DNA from: Cypionkella sp.
Lineage (GTDB): Bacteria; Pseudomonadota; Alphaproteobacteria; Rhodobacterales; Rhodobacteraceae
Direction of reading: 5' to 3'
DNA length: 31,071 nucleotides
NCBI GenBank assembly: GCA_023255415.1
Contig: JALRIN010000024.1
Span: 1 to 31,071, forward strand
Of this stretch, positions 6,706 through 14,346 are shown one piece after another. The notes under the pieces are model-generated. The model was not told the DNA's origin and did no database searches. It saw only the letters and a list, made by a program, of their open reading frames with translations. A program made the translations under genes and the position numbers. Position 1 is the first letter of the stretch; every line of letters starts with the position of its first letter.

Positions 6706-8088
6706 ATGCGGACGTTTTTGGCAGCATTTGCGGTAACAACGGCGATGGTGGCAGCCCCGGCGGCGCAGGCCGAGACCTTGGCCGACGCCTTGATTGCCGC
6801 CTATAAATCGTCGCATCTGCTGGAACAAAACCAAGCGGTCTTGCGGGCCGCCGATGAAGACGCGGCAATTGCGGTGGCAAAGTTGCGCCCGGTGGTGGAT
6901 TTCACCACGCGCGGATCTTGGACCAAATATGACAATGCAAGCCCGCTGGGATCCAGCCTGCCCGTCGCCAATTACGAGACCTCCAACGCTTCGGCGGCCT
7001 TGACCGCGAGTTTGGTGCTTTATGCCGGCGGGCGCACCAAATTGGGCGGTGCTGTCGCCAAAGAGGCGGTGCTTGCCACCCGCGCCAGCCTGATCAATGT
7101 CGAACAACAGGTGCTTTTGGCTGCGGTTGCAGCCTATGTCGATGTGCGGCTGCAAGGCGAAATCGTGGGGCTTCGCCAATCGAACATGCGTCTGATTGCC
7201 CAAGAGCTTCAGGCCGCGAAAGACCGCTTTGATGTCGGCGAGGTCACCCTGACCGATGTGTCCTTGGCCGAAGCAGCCCTGGCGGCGGCGCGTTCGGGGC
7301 TGGCTGCAGCCCAGGGTAATCTTGAAGTCGCGCGCGAGCGCTACAAGGCGGCCACTGGCCATTATCCAAGCGATTTGAAGGCTTTGCCAAAGACACCCGC
7401 CTTGCCCGCGTCGCAAGACGAGGCCCGCGCCATTGCAGTGCGCAACCATCCAAGCGTAATCGCAGCCCAACATCAGGCCAAGATTGCCGATCTGCGGGTG
7501 CAGATTGCCAAGGGCGCGATGTTGCCGACGCTTGCGGCCACCGCCAGCACCACCGAAACCAACACCGGCCTTGGCAATACCTCGGTCGGCTTGTCGTTCA
7601 GCCAACCGATCTATCACGGCGGCGAATTGTCAGCCCTTTATCGCCAGTCGCTTGCCCAGCAAGAGGCCGCCGCGGCTGGCAACCACCAGACGGTTGTCGC
7701 TGTGTCTGAAAGCCTGGGCAGTGCTTGGTCGAGCCTTGCTGTTGCCAATGCCTCGATCCAAGCGAGCAGCCTGCAGGTGACGGCGGCGCAAAAGGCCTTT
7801 GATGGCGTGCGCGAAGAGGCCAAACTGGGCGCGCGCACCACTTTGGACGTGCTGAACGCCGAGCAAGATCTGTTGAATGCTCGCGCAGGTAAGCTGCAAT
7901 CCGAAGCCGGGCGCTATGTCGGCGTCTATCAGCTTTTGGCAGCAACCGGCCAATTGACCGCCCAGCGTCTGAACCTTGGCATCGCCACCTTTGACCCCGA
8001 GGCCTATTACAACGCTGTCAAGAAAGCGCCGGCGATCTCGATGCAGGGCAAGCGGCTTGACCGCATCATGGATAAACTGAAAAAATAG
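6706..8088 (+). CDS. tolC: TolC family outer-membrane efflux/secretion channel protein
   Basis: TolC-type trimers form the outer-membrane duct used by tripartite multidrug pumps and type I secretion. The 460-residue product starts with a cleavable signal peptide (basic MR, hydrophobic AAFAVTTAMVAAP, AQA cleavage near residue 22). It then shows the two-fold repeat typical of the family: long Ala/Leu/Gln-rich helices (for example near 130-240 and 325-410) flanking short beta segments with aromatic and Gly residues. RFDVGEVTLTDVSLAEA and EEAKLGARTTLDVLNAEQDL are the equivalent conserved helix turns of the two halves. AGAGG lies five bases before the chosen ATG; an ATG at 6682 would spoil the signal peptide. 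A strong terminator follows at 8111-8140. No partner pump gene is in the window. Confidence 0.93.
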   Translation: MRTFLAAFAVTTAMVAAPAAQAETLADALIAAYKSSHLLEQNQAVLRAADEDAAIAVAKLRPVVDFTTRGSWTKYDNASPLGSSLPVANYETSNASAALTASLVLYAGGRTKLGGAVAKEAVLATRASLINVEQQVLLAAVAAYVDVRLQGEIVGLRQSNMRLIAQELQAAKDRFDVGEVTLTDVSLAEAALAAARSGLAAAQGNLEVARERYKAATGHYPSDLKALPKTPALPASQDEARAIAVRNHPSVIAAQHQAKIADLRVQIAKGAMLPTLAATASTTETNTGLGNTSVGLSFSQPIYHGGELSALYRQSLAQQEAAAAGNHQTVVAVSESLGSAWSSLAVANASIQASSLQVTAAQKAFDGVREEAKLGARTTLDVLNAEQDLLNARAGKLQSEAGRYVGVYQLLAATGQLTAQRLNLGIATFDPEAYYNAVKKAPAISMQGKRLDRIMDKLKK

Positions 8089-8110
8089 ACCTGAACCTTG
8101 ATGTTATCAG

Positions 8111-8140
8111 GCCCCCGCAGTGCGCTGCGGGGGCTTTTTT
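8111..8140 (+). terminator. Rho-independent terminator after tolC
   Basis: GCCCCCGCA and TGCGGGGGC form a perfect nine-base stem around a two-to-four-base turn (stem 8111-8133), followed by six T residues. It lies 22 bases after the tolC stop. Confidence 0.93.
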
Positions 8141-8191
8141 ATGCCAGCCATGGTTTGATTTTGGCGAAATGATTAAGACCGTGGCTATTTC

Positions 8192-8220
8192 TTGTCTTGC
8201 GCCGTCAGGACGGCTAGGAT
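8192..8220 (+). promoter_or_regulatory. Candidate promoter of the PopZ-like gene
   Basis: TTGTCT and TAGGAT are separated by 17 bases, each with four matches to consensus. The pair lies after the tolC terminator and about 36 bases before the PopZ-like start, which fits a separate promoter. By eye only. Confidence 0.4.
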
Positions 8221-8255
8221 GTATTAACTTTTGACCTGCAACACCGAGGCCGCTG

Positions 8256-8999
8256 ATGTCTGAGCCGTTGAGTTCGAACGATGTTGAGGATGTGCTTTCC
8301 TCTATTCGCAGGCTTGTGTCCGAAGATTTGCGCCCCATCGCGCGGGTGCCTGCTGCGCCATCTGCGGCTTTGGCGGAAGTAAATGGAAAGCTGATTTTGA
8401 CCCCAGCGCTTCGGGTGGTTGATCGGGCAGACCCACAGGCCGGGCGATTGCATTTAAGCTATCCGCGCACTGTGGAAATCCCCAGCTTTGAAGCCGAACC
8501 TTTGGTTGAAGACAGGGTCGCCCCTGCAGAAATGCAAAAGGTTTTTGCAAGCGTAAACGCCGCCACCACCGAAGTCGCGCAGCCTCAAGACCTCGATACC
8601 GAGGCCCCGATGTTTGATGGCGCGATGATGACGCCCGAAGAAGAAATTGCTGCCGTCCCAGCCTGGGCGCAGATCGGTTTTGACACTGATGAGGGTGAAG
8701 AACAGACTGCTCCTGTTGCTGCAGATGTCAAAGCAGATTGGGCCGATGCAGCAGAAGCAAGCGTGATCGCCAGACTTGCCGCAGAAGAAGTTCTGCCATC
8801 GCAGGCAGTGCCAGAGGCTCAAGCCGATGATGCCAGCGATGCAGAGGTGATGTTTAACGAAGAGGTGCTGCGGGCCTTGGTGCGCGACATTTTGCGCGAA
8901 GAATTGGCGGGCAGCTTGGGCGAACGCATCACCCGCAATATCCGCAAATTGGTGCGTGCAGAACTTGCCCGCAGTCAATCTGCCGAAAAAGTCGGCTGA
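8256..8999 (+). CDS. PopZ-like polar organising protein (DUF2497-type)
   Basis: PopZ forms a cell-pole matrix that anchors the chromosome origin and recruits division and signalling proteins in alphaproteobacteria. The 247-residue product has the same three-part plan: a short N-terminal helix at residues 8-24 (VEDVLSSIRRLVSED, close to the EEILASIRRIISED helix of PopZ), a long acidic and Ala/Pro-rich linker with little predicted structure, and a C-terminal helical region from about 202 (VLRALVRDILREELAGSLG then RNIRKLVRAELAR) that would be the oligomerisation part. GAGG lies six bases before the ATG. In many alphaproteobacteria a gene of this type sits by tolC and valS; tolC is here, valS is not. 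The C-terminal match is weaker than the N-terminal one. Confidence 0.65.
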   Translation: MSEPLSSNDVEDVLSSIRRLVSEDLRPIARVPAAPSAALAEVNGKLILTPALRVVDRADPQAGRLHLSYPRTVEIPSFEAEPLVEDRVAPAEMQKVFASVNAATTEVAQPQDLDTEAPMFDGAMMTPEEEIAAVPAWAQIGFDTDEGEEQTAPVAADVKADWADAAEASVIARLAAEEVLPSQAVPEAQADDASDAEVMFNEEVLRALVRDILREELAGSLGERITRNIRKLVRAELARSQSAEKVG

Positions 9000-9021
9000 C
9001 AGCCGCCGCCTTGGCCAAAAC

Positions 9022-9047
9022 AAAAGCGCCCCAAGGGGCGCTTTTTT
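9022..9047. terminator. Bidirectional Rho-independent terminator
   Basis: AGCGCCCC and GGGGCGCT form a perfect eight-base stem with a two-base loop. Six T residues follow on the plus strand, and four A residues precede it, which give a T run on the minus strand. It lies between the convergent PopZ-like gene and the gene at 9068-9394 and can serve both. Confidence 0.92.
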
Positions 9048-9067
9048 GGTCTGTAAAAAGCTTTGGC

Positions 9068-9394
9068 TTATGCCGCTTCGGCGTGTTCCAGTTCCAGCGC
9101 GTGGCGGCGTTCACTTTCTTCGCGCGACAGTGCCACCGAAGTGCGTACGCCTTTGGACACGAATTCCATCAGCCCTTTGACCACACGTTCGTTGGGATCA
9201 ATGCCTGCGCAAGACAAAACCTCGCGGCCATCGCGCGAGCGTGCCCAGCGGGCGATCTGGTCTGGACCATTGCCATATTTCTTGTCGTCAGCGATTGCAT
9301 CGTCAAGCGCAGCCAAAACCACGGCAGCAAAAAGCTTGCGCGCGCGCTGGCCCTGCTCGAAGTTGTAGGCCGAGCTGTCAATCGAATCAAACAT
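9068..9394 (-). CDS. Conserved small hypothetical protein (108 aa)
   Basis: This soluble-looking 108-residue protein resembles a small conserved family of Rhodobacterales that I cannot name with certainty (possibly DUF6280). Visible blocks are FEQGQRARKLFAAVVLAALD near residue 12, DDKKYGNGPDQIARWARSRD near 36, GREVLSCAGIDPNERVV near 56, and a helical Glu/Arg-rich C-terminus. There is no signal peptide or membrane segment. The start at 9394 is chosen because AAGGA lies seven bases upstream; the open frame extends far upstream but there it is antisense to efp. It is divergent from efp and shares the terminator at 9022-9047 with the PopZ-like gene. The function is unknown; it is not the F1-ATPase zeta inhibitor, whose motifs are absent. 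Confidence 0.75.
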   Translation of the reverse strand: MFDSIDSSAYNFEQGQRARKLFAAVVLAALDDAIADDKKYGNGPDQIARWARSRDGREVLSCAGIDPNERVVKGLMEFVSKGVRTSVALSREESERRHALELEHAEAA

Positions 9395-9584
9395 GGCAAA
9401 GTCCTTACTTCTGGGTCTTGTCTTTCCGTTCGTTCGGCGCTTGTAACGCTTTGGTAACGATTCGGGCGACTGTCTTTCGAATAGCGGCCATGCGCTAGGC
9501 GCATAGCTGCCGATCCGCATCACTGCATATAGTTTGCTTGCGAGCAGGCCGAGCTCGATATATAGGGTGCGACTTAACTTCTTC

Positions 9585-9601
9585 AACCTTTTGTCAAGGT
9601 T
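9585..9601 (+). promoter_or_regulatory. Small leader hairpin overlapping the efp ribosome site
   Basis: AACCTT and AAGGTT pair perfectly around TTGTC. The right arm contains the AAGG that is the only Shine-Dalgarno-like sequence before the efp ATG (11 bases away). A TATATA at 9559-9564 could be the -10 of the promoter, but no convincing -35 is seen. Confidence 0.35.
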
Positions 9602-9610
9602 TTGCCATAA

Positions 9611-10174
9611 ATGCCCAAGATCAACGGAAACGAAATTAAGCCGGGAATGATTGTTGAACATGACGCGGGCCTTTGGGCTGCGGTCAAGGTCAACCATGTA
9701 AAGCCCGGTAAAGGCGGGGCTTTCGCTCAGGTAGAGCTGAAGAACCTGCGCGACGGCCGCAAGTTGAACGAGCGCTTCCGCTCGGAAGACAAGGTCGAGC
9801 GGGTCGAGTTGGAAAACAAGGACCAGCAGTTCCTTTATGAAACCGACGGGCGTCTGGTGTTCATGGATGCCGAAACCTATGAGCAGGTCGAAATCGACGC
9901 CGAGCTTTTGGGCGATCGTCGCCCCTTCTTGCAAGACGGCATGATGGCCACCGTGAACTATTACGGCGAAGAGCCTTTGAACGTCAGCCTGCCGCAAAAG
10001 GTCAAATGCAAGATCGTCGAAACCGAGCCTGTGCAAAAAGGTCAGACCGCAGCCAACAGCTTTAAGCCTGCGATCTTGGACAATGGCGTGCGCATCATGA
10101 TCCCGCCCTTTATCGGCGTCGATGAAGAGATCATTGTTCACACCGAACTTATGGAATACTCCGAGCGGGCATAA
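9611..10174 (+). CDS. efp: Translation elongation factor P
   Basis: EF-P binds the ribosome between the P and E sites and restarts ribosomes stalled on polyproline runs. The 187-residue length is standard. The three-domain layout is clear: an N-terminal KOW-like domain with the tip loop KPGKGGAF, in which Lys34 is the residue modified in species with EpmA/EpmB; a middle OB domain (DKVERVELENKDQQFLYETD); and a C-terminal OB domain with KPAILDNGVRIMIPPFI. Keeping Lys34 suggests beta-lysylation, although no epmA or epmB is in the window to confirm it. The gene is divergent from the gene at 9068-9394 and closed by a terminator at 10199-10224. Confidence 0.97.
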   Translation: MPKINGNEIKPGMIVEHDAGLWAAVKVNHVKPGKGGAFAQVELKNLRDGRKLNERFRSEDKVERVELENKDQQFLYETDGRLVFMDAETYEQVEIDAELLGDRRPFLQDGMMATVNYYGEEPLNVSLPQKVKCKIVETEPVQKGQTAANSFKPAILDNGVRIMIPPFIGVDEEIIVHTELMEYSERA

Positions 10175-10198
10175 TCTCGCAAGGTTTCGCCCTGTTGA

Positions 10199-10224
10199 AA
10201 GGCCGCCTTCGGGCGGTCTTTTTC
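10199..10224 (+). terminator. Rho-independent terminator after efp
   Basis: GCCGCC and GGCGGT pair around a TTCG tetraloop and are followed by a T5 run. It begins about 25 bases after the efp stop and ends just before the next gene's start. Confidence 0.9.
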
Positions 10225-10238
10225 ATTTGGGGGTGGCG

Positions 10239-11060
10239 ATGGCATATTCAAGCCAGGTTTTGGCGGCAGTGCGGGCGGCGGCGCAGGCCAAGATCTTGCC
10301 GCGCTTTGGTCAATTGGCCAGCGCCGAGGTGACGGCCAAGGCGGCCTTTGACGATCTCGTCACCATCGCAGATGTCGAGGCTGAAGCGATGATCCGCGAG
10401 ATCTTGGCGCGCGATTGGCCGCAAGCACGGGTGATCGGCGAGGAAAGCGTGACCGCTGATCCTGCCTTGCGCGACAGCTTTGGCCAAAGCGGTTGGCTGG
10501 TGGTGGTCGATCCGGTCGATGGCACCTGGAATTTCAGCAAAGGGCTGGCGCTGTTTGGAGTGATCGCCGTGGTGGCCAAGGATGGGCAGCTGGACTATGG
10601 CCTGCTTTATGATCCGCTGCGCGATGATTGGATCGAGGCGCGGGCGGGCGGGCCTGCGCGTTTTGTCACCGCGGCGGGGCAGGTGCGGATCTTGCAAACC
10701 TCGGCCGAACGCGACCCGTCGCGGATGCTGGGCTATGTGCCCTTGGTGCTGTTTGAGGGCGAGGCCAAGCGCGCGGCGGCGCTGGCGGGGCTGGGGTATC
10801 GGCGGATCAGTTCGATGATGTGTTCGTGTCATGAATACCGCATGCTGGCGCAGGGGCATGTCGATTTCGTGCTGACCGGCCCCGAACCGCACCCTTGGGA
10901 CCATGCGGCGGCGGCGGTGATTGTGCAAGCCGCGGGCGGCGTGGCGCGGTTTCTGGATGGTGGGGTCTATGACATCACGCGGCGGCGCGGTGTTTTACTG
11001 CTGGCCAGTTGCGAAGAGGTTTGGCAGCAGGTTGCGCGCGATTACGCAAGCCTGGCCTGA
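10239..11060 (+). CDS. Inositol monophosphatase family phosphatase
   Basis: This family uses two or three Mg ions to hydrolyse small phosphate esters such as inositol phosphate, histidinol phosphate or PAP. The 273-residue product has the metal motifs in order: Glu in ARVIGEES near residue 68, VVVDPVDGTWNF near 89, and HPWDHAAAAVIVQAAGG near 221. The last motif has Ala where Gly is usual in WDxAAG. The start at 10239 (MAYSSQVL) follows a GGGGGTGG stretch; an open frame further upstream overlaps efp and its terminator. A HisN-type histidinol-phosphatase role is possible, since the window carries histidine genes, but the two loci are 8 kb apart and the sequence alone does not decide it. Confidence 0.83.
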   Translation: MAYSSQVLAAVRAAAQAKILPRFGQLASAEVTAKAAFDDLVTIADVEAEAMIREILARDWPQARVIGEESVTADPALRDSFGQSGWLVVVDPVDGTWNFSKGLALFGVIAVVAKDGQLDYGLLYDPLRDDWIEARAGGPARFVTAAGQVRILQTSAERDPSRMLGYVPLVLFEGEAKRAAALAGLGYRRISSMMCSCHEYRMLAQGHVDFVLTGPEPHPWDHAAAAVIVQAAGGVARFLDGGVYDITRRRGVLLLASCEEVWQQVARDYASLA

Positions 11061-11073
11061 TGCGGGCGGGGCA

Positions 11074-11155
11074 GGGGGGCTGTCTGCCCCCCAAAGGCCC
11101 TGGCCTTTGGCCAAGGCCTTCCCCCCCGAGGATATTTTCAGACAGATGAAAGGCT
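11074..11155. repeat. Extended copy of the dispersed repeat between the phosphatase gene and ygfZ
   Basis: Between two convergent genes lie a GGGGGGC/GCCCCCC hairpin (11074-11092), an AAAGG...CCTTT and GGCC-rich stretch (11093-11120), and then a repeat copy (11121-11155) ending GAGGATATTTTCAGACAGAT plus GAAAGG. The GC hairpin could end transcription of the phosphatase gene, though it lacks a U run. On the minus strand the repeat overlaps the end of ygfZ, supplying its last codons and stop. Confidence 0.75.
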
Positions 11156-11896
11156 GATCTGGGCGGTCCCTGCGGTTAAGTTTTCTGTGCGATCAAAGCG
11201 CAGATAGGCGATGGCTTGGTTGCCCGATTGGGTGAAAAGCCGGCCTGCGGCTTTGTCGCCTGCCATGATCTGCGTGCCTAAGGGCGCGCTGCCGGTGATG
11301 GTGACGGTGGTCAGGCCCTTTTTCAGCTCGGTCTTATGTTTCATCCGCGCGGTGACCTCTTGGCCGACATAGCAGCCCTTGCGGAAATCGACGCCATTAA
11401 GGCGTTCAAAGCCGGATTCGAGCAGGTAGCTGTCGTCGGGGATCAGTTCGATGCCGGTTTCAGGGATGCAATGGGCGACGCGGATTGCGTCCCAATCTAT
11501 CTGTGGCGGCGCGCCCGCTGCGCCGTAGCTGCGCCAGCCCAAGGCCGGGTGGCGTGGATCGGCAAAGCTGCCCTTGGGGGCGGGGCCAAGGCCGCGGGTG
11601 ACGCAGAGCGGGCTGGGGCTGATCTGCACATCGGCGCGCAGCCGGTACATGCTCAGGCGGCGGGTGGTGGCCTCGGCGATGCTGGTCTTGATATCCAGCA
11701 GCAGCGCATCGCCCATCGCGATCAGGAAGAAATCGGCAAGATACTTGCCTTGCGGTGTCAAAAGCGCTGCCCAGCGCATGCCGTCGGACTTGCCCAAGGC
11801 CAGCACATCATTGCTGACCATGCCTTGCAAGAAGCCAAGCCTGTCTGCGCCGGTGAGGTTATAGAGGCTGCGGTCGGTTGCGGTTTCGCCTGGCAT
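11138..11896 (-). CDS. ygfZ: YgfZ/GcvT-type folate-binding iron-sulfur maturation protein
   Basis: YgfZ-type proteins bind tetrahydrofolate and help make or repair certain iron-sulfur enzymes; they are related to GcvT but are not part of glycine cleavage. The 252-residue product carries the family signature KGCYVGQE at 173-180 with its conserved Cys175, preceded by ESGFERLNGVDFR. It also has the N-terminal DRLGFLQGMVSNDV block. The start at 11896 (MPGETATDRSLYNL) is chosen because AAGGA lies eight bases upstream; the open frame continues to 12034 but would overlap the neighbouring promoter and gene start. The last residues (SLSSV) and the stop come from a dispersed repeat. It is convergent with the phosphatase gene and divergent from the aminotransferase gene. 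Confidence 0.88.
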   Translation of the reverse strand: MPGETATDRSLYNLTGADRLGFLQGMVSNDVLALGKSDGMRWAALLTPQGKYLADFFLIAMGDALLLDIKTSIAEATTRRLSMYRLRADVQISPSPLCVTRGLGPAPKGSFADPRHPALGWRSYGAAGAPPQIDWDAIRVAHCIPETGIELIPDDSYLLESGFERLNGVDFRKGCYVGQEVTARMKHKTELKKGLTTVTITGSAPLGTQIMAGDKAAGRLFTQSGNQAIAYLRFDRTENLTAGTAQISLSSV

Positions 11897-12020
11897 CGCA
11901 TCGGTCCTTATCTCTGGGCCTAGGCTAGCCTTTAGGGCGCAGAAGGGCAAGCGCGGTGCGGTGGATTGACGAAGCTCAGGCCGGGCGCTAGCCATTGGGG
12001 GGAATCTTAGGGAGCCTGTC

Positions 12021-13232
12021 ATGTCACTTGCCAATGGTCGCCACTATCTTGCCATTCCGGGGCCTTCGGTGATGCCCGATCGTGTGCTGGCGGCCATGCA
12101 TCGCGCGGCGCCAAATATCTACGAGGGCGGCCTGCATGATCTGGTTGACTCGCTTTGGCCGGATCTGAAGGCGGTGGCGGGTACCACCACGGCTTCGGTG
12201 GCGGGCTATATCGGCAATGGCCATGCGGTTTGGGAAGCAGCCAATGCCAATCTGTTTTCGCGCGGCGACAAGGCTTTGGTGCTGGCAGTGGGGCAGTTTG
12301 GCCTGAGCTGGGCGCAATCGGCGCGCGCGATGGGGATCGAGGTTGAGGTGATCGACTTTGGCAAGGCCACGCCGGTGGATATGGACCGAGTCGAGGCGGC
12401 ATTGCGCGCCGATGCTGCGGGCAAGATCAAGGCGGTGTTGATGACGCATGTCGATACCGCCTCGACCATTCGCACCGATATTGCGGCTTTGCGCGCGGCG
12501 ATGGATGCGGCGGGGCATCCGGCCTTATTGGCGGTGGATTGCATCGCGAGCCTTGGCTGCGATGAATACCGCATGGATGCTTGGGGCGTTGATGTCACGG
12601 TCGCGGCAAGCCAAAAGGGGCTGATGACGCCGCCCGGCATGGGCTTTGTTTGGTTTTCCGATAAGGCGCGGGCGGTGGGCAAGACCGCTGATCTGCGCAC
12701 GCCTTATTGGGATTGGGCGCCACGGGTGCAGGGGGGCGAGTTCTGGCAGCTTTGGGATGGCACCGCGCCGACGCATCATCTGTTTGGCCTGCGCGAGGCT
12801 TTAGATATGATCAAGGAAGAGGGCCTAGAAAACGTCTGGGCGCGCCATGACTGTTTGGCGCGTGCGGTTTGGGCAGCTTTTGACTGCTGGTCGACAGGCA
12901 ACGCCGCGATCGGTTTGAACGTTGCCAATCCGCGCGATCGCGCGCGGGCGGTGACGGCGGCCCGGCTGGGTGCGCCACATGCCACCCGCCTGCGTGATTG
13001 GTGCGAGCATAACGCAGGGGTGACCTTGGGCATTGGCCTTGGCATGGCACCGCCCAGTGATCCTGCCTATCACGGCTTTTTACGGGTCGGCCATATGGGC
13101 CATGTCAACGCGCATATGACCTTGGGCGCTTTGGCGGTGATGGAGGCGGGGATGATCGCGCTGGAAATCCCGCATGGCGGCGGCGCGCTTGCGGCGGCAG
13201 CGGGCGTGGTGGCGGCAGGCGCTGGGGCCTAA
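12021..13232 (+). CDS. Class V aminotransferase (alanine/serine-glyoxylate aminotransferase type)
   Basis: This PLP enzyme belongs to the alanine-glyoxylate/serine-glyoxylate aminotransferase group, which moves amino groups between small amino acids and glyoxylate in the cytosol. The 403-residue product begins with the family-typical AIPGPSVMPDRVL and EGGLHDLV. It has the cofactor Asp in LLAVDCIASLG near residue 175 and the Schiff-base Lys199 in AASQKGLMTPPGMGFV. The C-terminus has FLRVGHMGHVN with the substrate-binding Arg, then a short Ala/Gly-rich tail. GGAG six bases before the ATG supports the start. It runs divergently from ygfZ and shares four bases (13229-13232) with the convergent DMT gene. 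Exact substrates cannot be settled by eye. Confidence 0.85.
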   Translation: MSLANGRHYLAIPGPSVMPDRVLAAMHRAAPNIYEGGLHDLVDSLWPDLKAVAGTTTASVAGYIGNGHAVWEAANANLFSRGDKALVLAVGQFGLSWAQSARAMGIEVEVIDFGKATPVDMDRVEAALRADAAGKIKAVLMTHVDTASTIRTDIAALRAAMDAAGHPALLAVDCIASLGCDEYRMDAWGVDVTVAASQKGLMTPPGMGFVWFSDKARAVGKTADLRTPYWDWAPRVQGGEFWQLWDGTAPTHHLFGLREALDMIKEEGLENVWARHDCLARAVWAAFDCWSTGNAAIGLNVANPRDRARAVTAARLGAPHATRLRDWCEHNAGVTLGIGLGMAPPSDPAYHGFLRVGHMGHVNAHMTLGALAVMEAGMIALEIPHGGGALAAAAGVVAAGAGA

Positions 13233-14131
13233 GCGGTTTTGGCTGCGCGCTCTCGGATCGAGATATAAAGCGCGCAGCCGATCAGCACGGCGACGCCGAC
13301 AAAGGTCCAACCATCGGGGAAATCGCCAAAGAAATACCAGCCGACAAGGGTGGCCATGATCATCTCGGTATAGGCCAAGGGGGCCAGCAGCGAAGCTTCG
13401 GCATAGTCATAGGCGCGCACCACCAGAAAATGGCCAAAGTTCGCCACCGCCCCCAGCGCCAGAAACATCGCCCATTGCGCAGGCGTGGGCGGCAGCCAGA
13501 TCAGCGGCACCACCAGCGACAGCAGGGTTGCCCCGACGATATTGGTCTGAAAGGTGGTGGCAATCGCAGGCGCTTGGCCCGAAATCGCCCGCGTCATGAC
13601 AAAGTATATCGCCAGAAAACCGCCTGCGGCCAGGGCCAGTAGACTGCCGGGGTTCAGCGCGACAAAGCCCGGACGGATGATGATCAGCGTGCCCATAAAG
13701 CCAATCGCCACCGCAGCCCAGCGGCGCGGCCCGACCCTTTCCTTCAGCACAAAGGCCGAAAGCACGGTGACAATCAGCGGTTGCACGAAAAAGATCGCCA
13801 AAGCATCGGCAATCGGCAGATAGGTCAGGGCCGAGAAAAAGCTAAAGGTCGCCAGCGCCAGAAACCCCGCGCGCAAGCCATGATAAAGCGGGCGGCGCGG
13901 CAACAAGCCCGCCACCCCCACCTTATGCAGGGCCAGCGGCAGTGTCACCAAAGCGCCAAAGCTTAAGCGCGCCCAGACGATCTGCAAGATCGGCACACCT
14001 TCTTGACCCAAGATCTTGGCAAAGACATCGATAAACGGCAGCGCCGCCATCGCGGCCAGCATAAAGCCCACCCCAAACAGCGGGCGCGGCACAAAGCTGT
14101 GATCGGTCTGGCGGTTGGCGCTTGCGGTCAT
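13229..14131 (-). CDS. DMT/EamA family transporter
   Basis: This 300-residue inner-membrane protein has about ten hydrophobic segments in two similar halves of five, the EamA (drug/metabolite transporter) plan. Segment examples are LFGVGFMLAAMAALPFIDVF, AIFFVQPLIVTVLSAFVL, GSLLALAAGGFLAIYFVMT and PLAYTEMIMATLVGWYFFGD. The hallmark ends LPIADALAIFFVQPLIVTVL and EASLLAPLAYTEMIMA occur in equivalent positions of the halves, and the KER-type basic loop (LKERVGPRRW) follows in the first. Substrate is unknown: family members carry amino acids, purines, riboflavin or S-adenosylmethionine. Its stop overlaps that of the convergent aminotransferase gene by four bases. The ribosome site before the ATG at 14131 is weak. 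Confidence 0.88.
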   Translation of the reverse strand: MTASANRQTDHSFVPRPLFGVGFMLAAMAALPFIDVFAKILGQEGVPILQIVWARLSFGALVTLPLALHKVGVAGLLPRRPLYHGLRAGFLALATFSFFSALTYLPIADALAIFFVQPLIVTVLSAFVLKERVGPRRWAAVAIGFMGTLIIIRPGFVALNPGSLLALAAGGFLAIYFVMTRAISGQAPAIATTFQTNIVGATLLSLVVPLIWLPPTPAQWAMFLALGAVANFGHFLVVRAYDYAEASLLAPLAYTEMIMATLVGWYFFGDFPDGWTFVGVAVLIGCALYISIRERAAKTA

Positions 14132-14284
14132 GGCGGGCTTTCGCTGGTTTATTCTGTTCTAGGCAGCCCGCCCCAGCGCGGCGCGCTTGTTTGCGACATC
14201 TTTGCGCAAGTCCCGCGGGCGTGGCCTGCCTGATCTGCTGGAAATTCGAGCTTTTGCCAAGCTGGGCGGCGGTTTTCCAGCTTT

Positions 14285-14308
14285 GCCCCTTCATCTTCGC
14301 GAAGGGGC
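14285..14308. other. Perfect hairpin upstream of the class I amidotransferase-like gene
   Basis: GCCCCTTC and GAAGGGGC pair over eight bases around ATCTTCGC. It ends 38 bases before the gene at 14347. It has no U run, so it is not a normal terminator on the plus strand. The rest of the 215-base gap shows nothing recognisable. Confidence 0.4.
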
Positions 14309-14346
14309 TGCTATGCTTTGGGTAAATAAGGAATGGCAGGCAGATT

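Noticed and set aside
9068..9394. F1-ATPase inhibitor subunit zeta (DUF1476)
   Set aside because: Length is similar, but the zeta motifs (such as the FENKFAHDEE and NKLLGLWAA blocks) are absent.
11138..11896. Glycine cleavage T protein, with a possible glycine riboswitch upstream
   Set aside because: The KGCYVGQE signature and short length mark YgfZ; no gcvH or gcvP is near, and the 124-base upstream gap shows no riboswitch-like fold.
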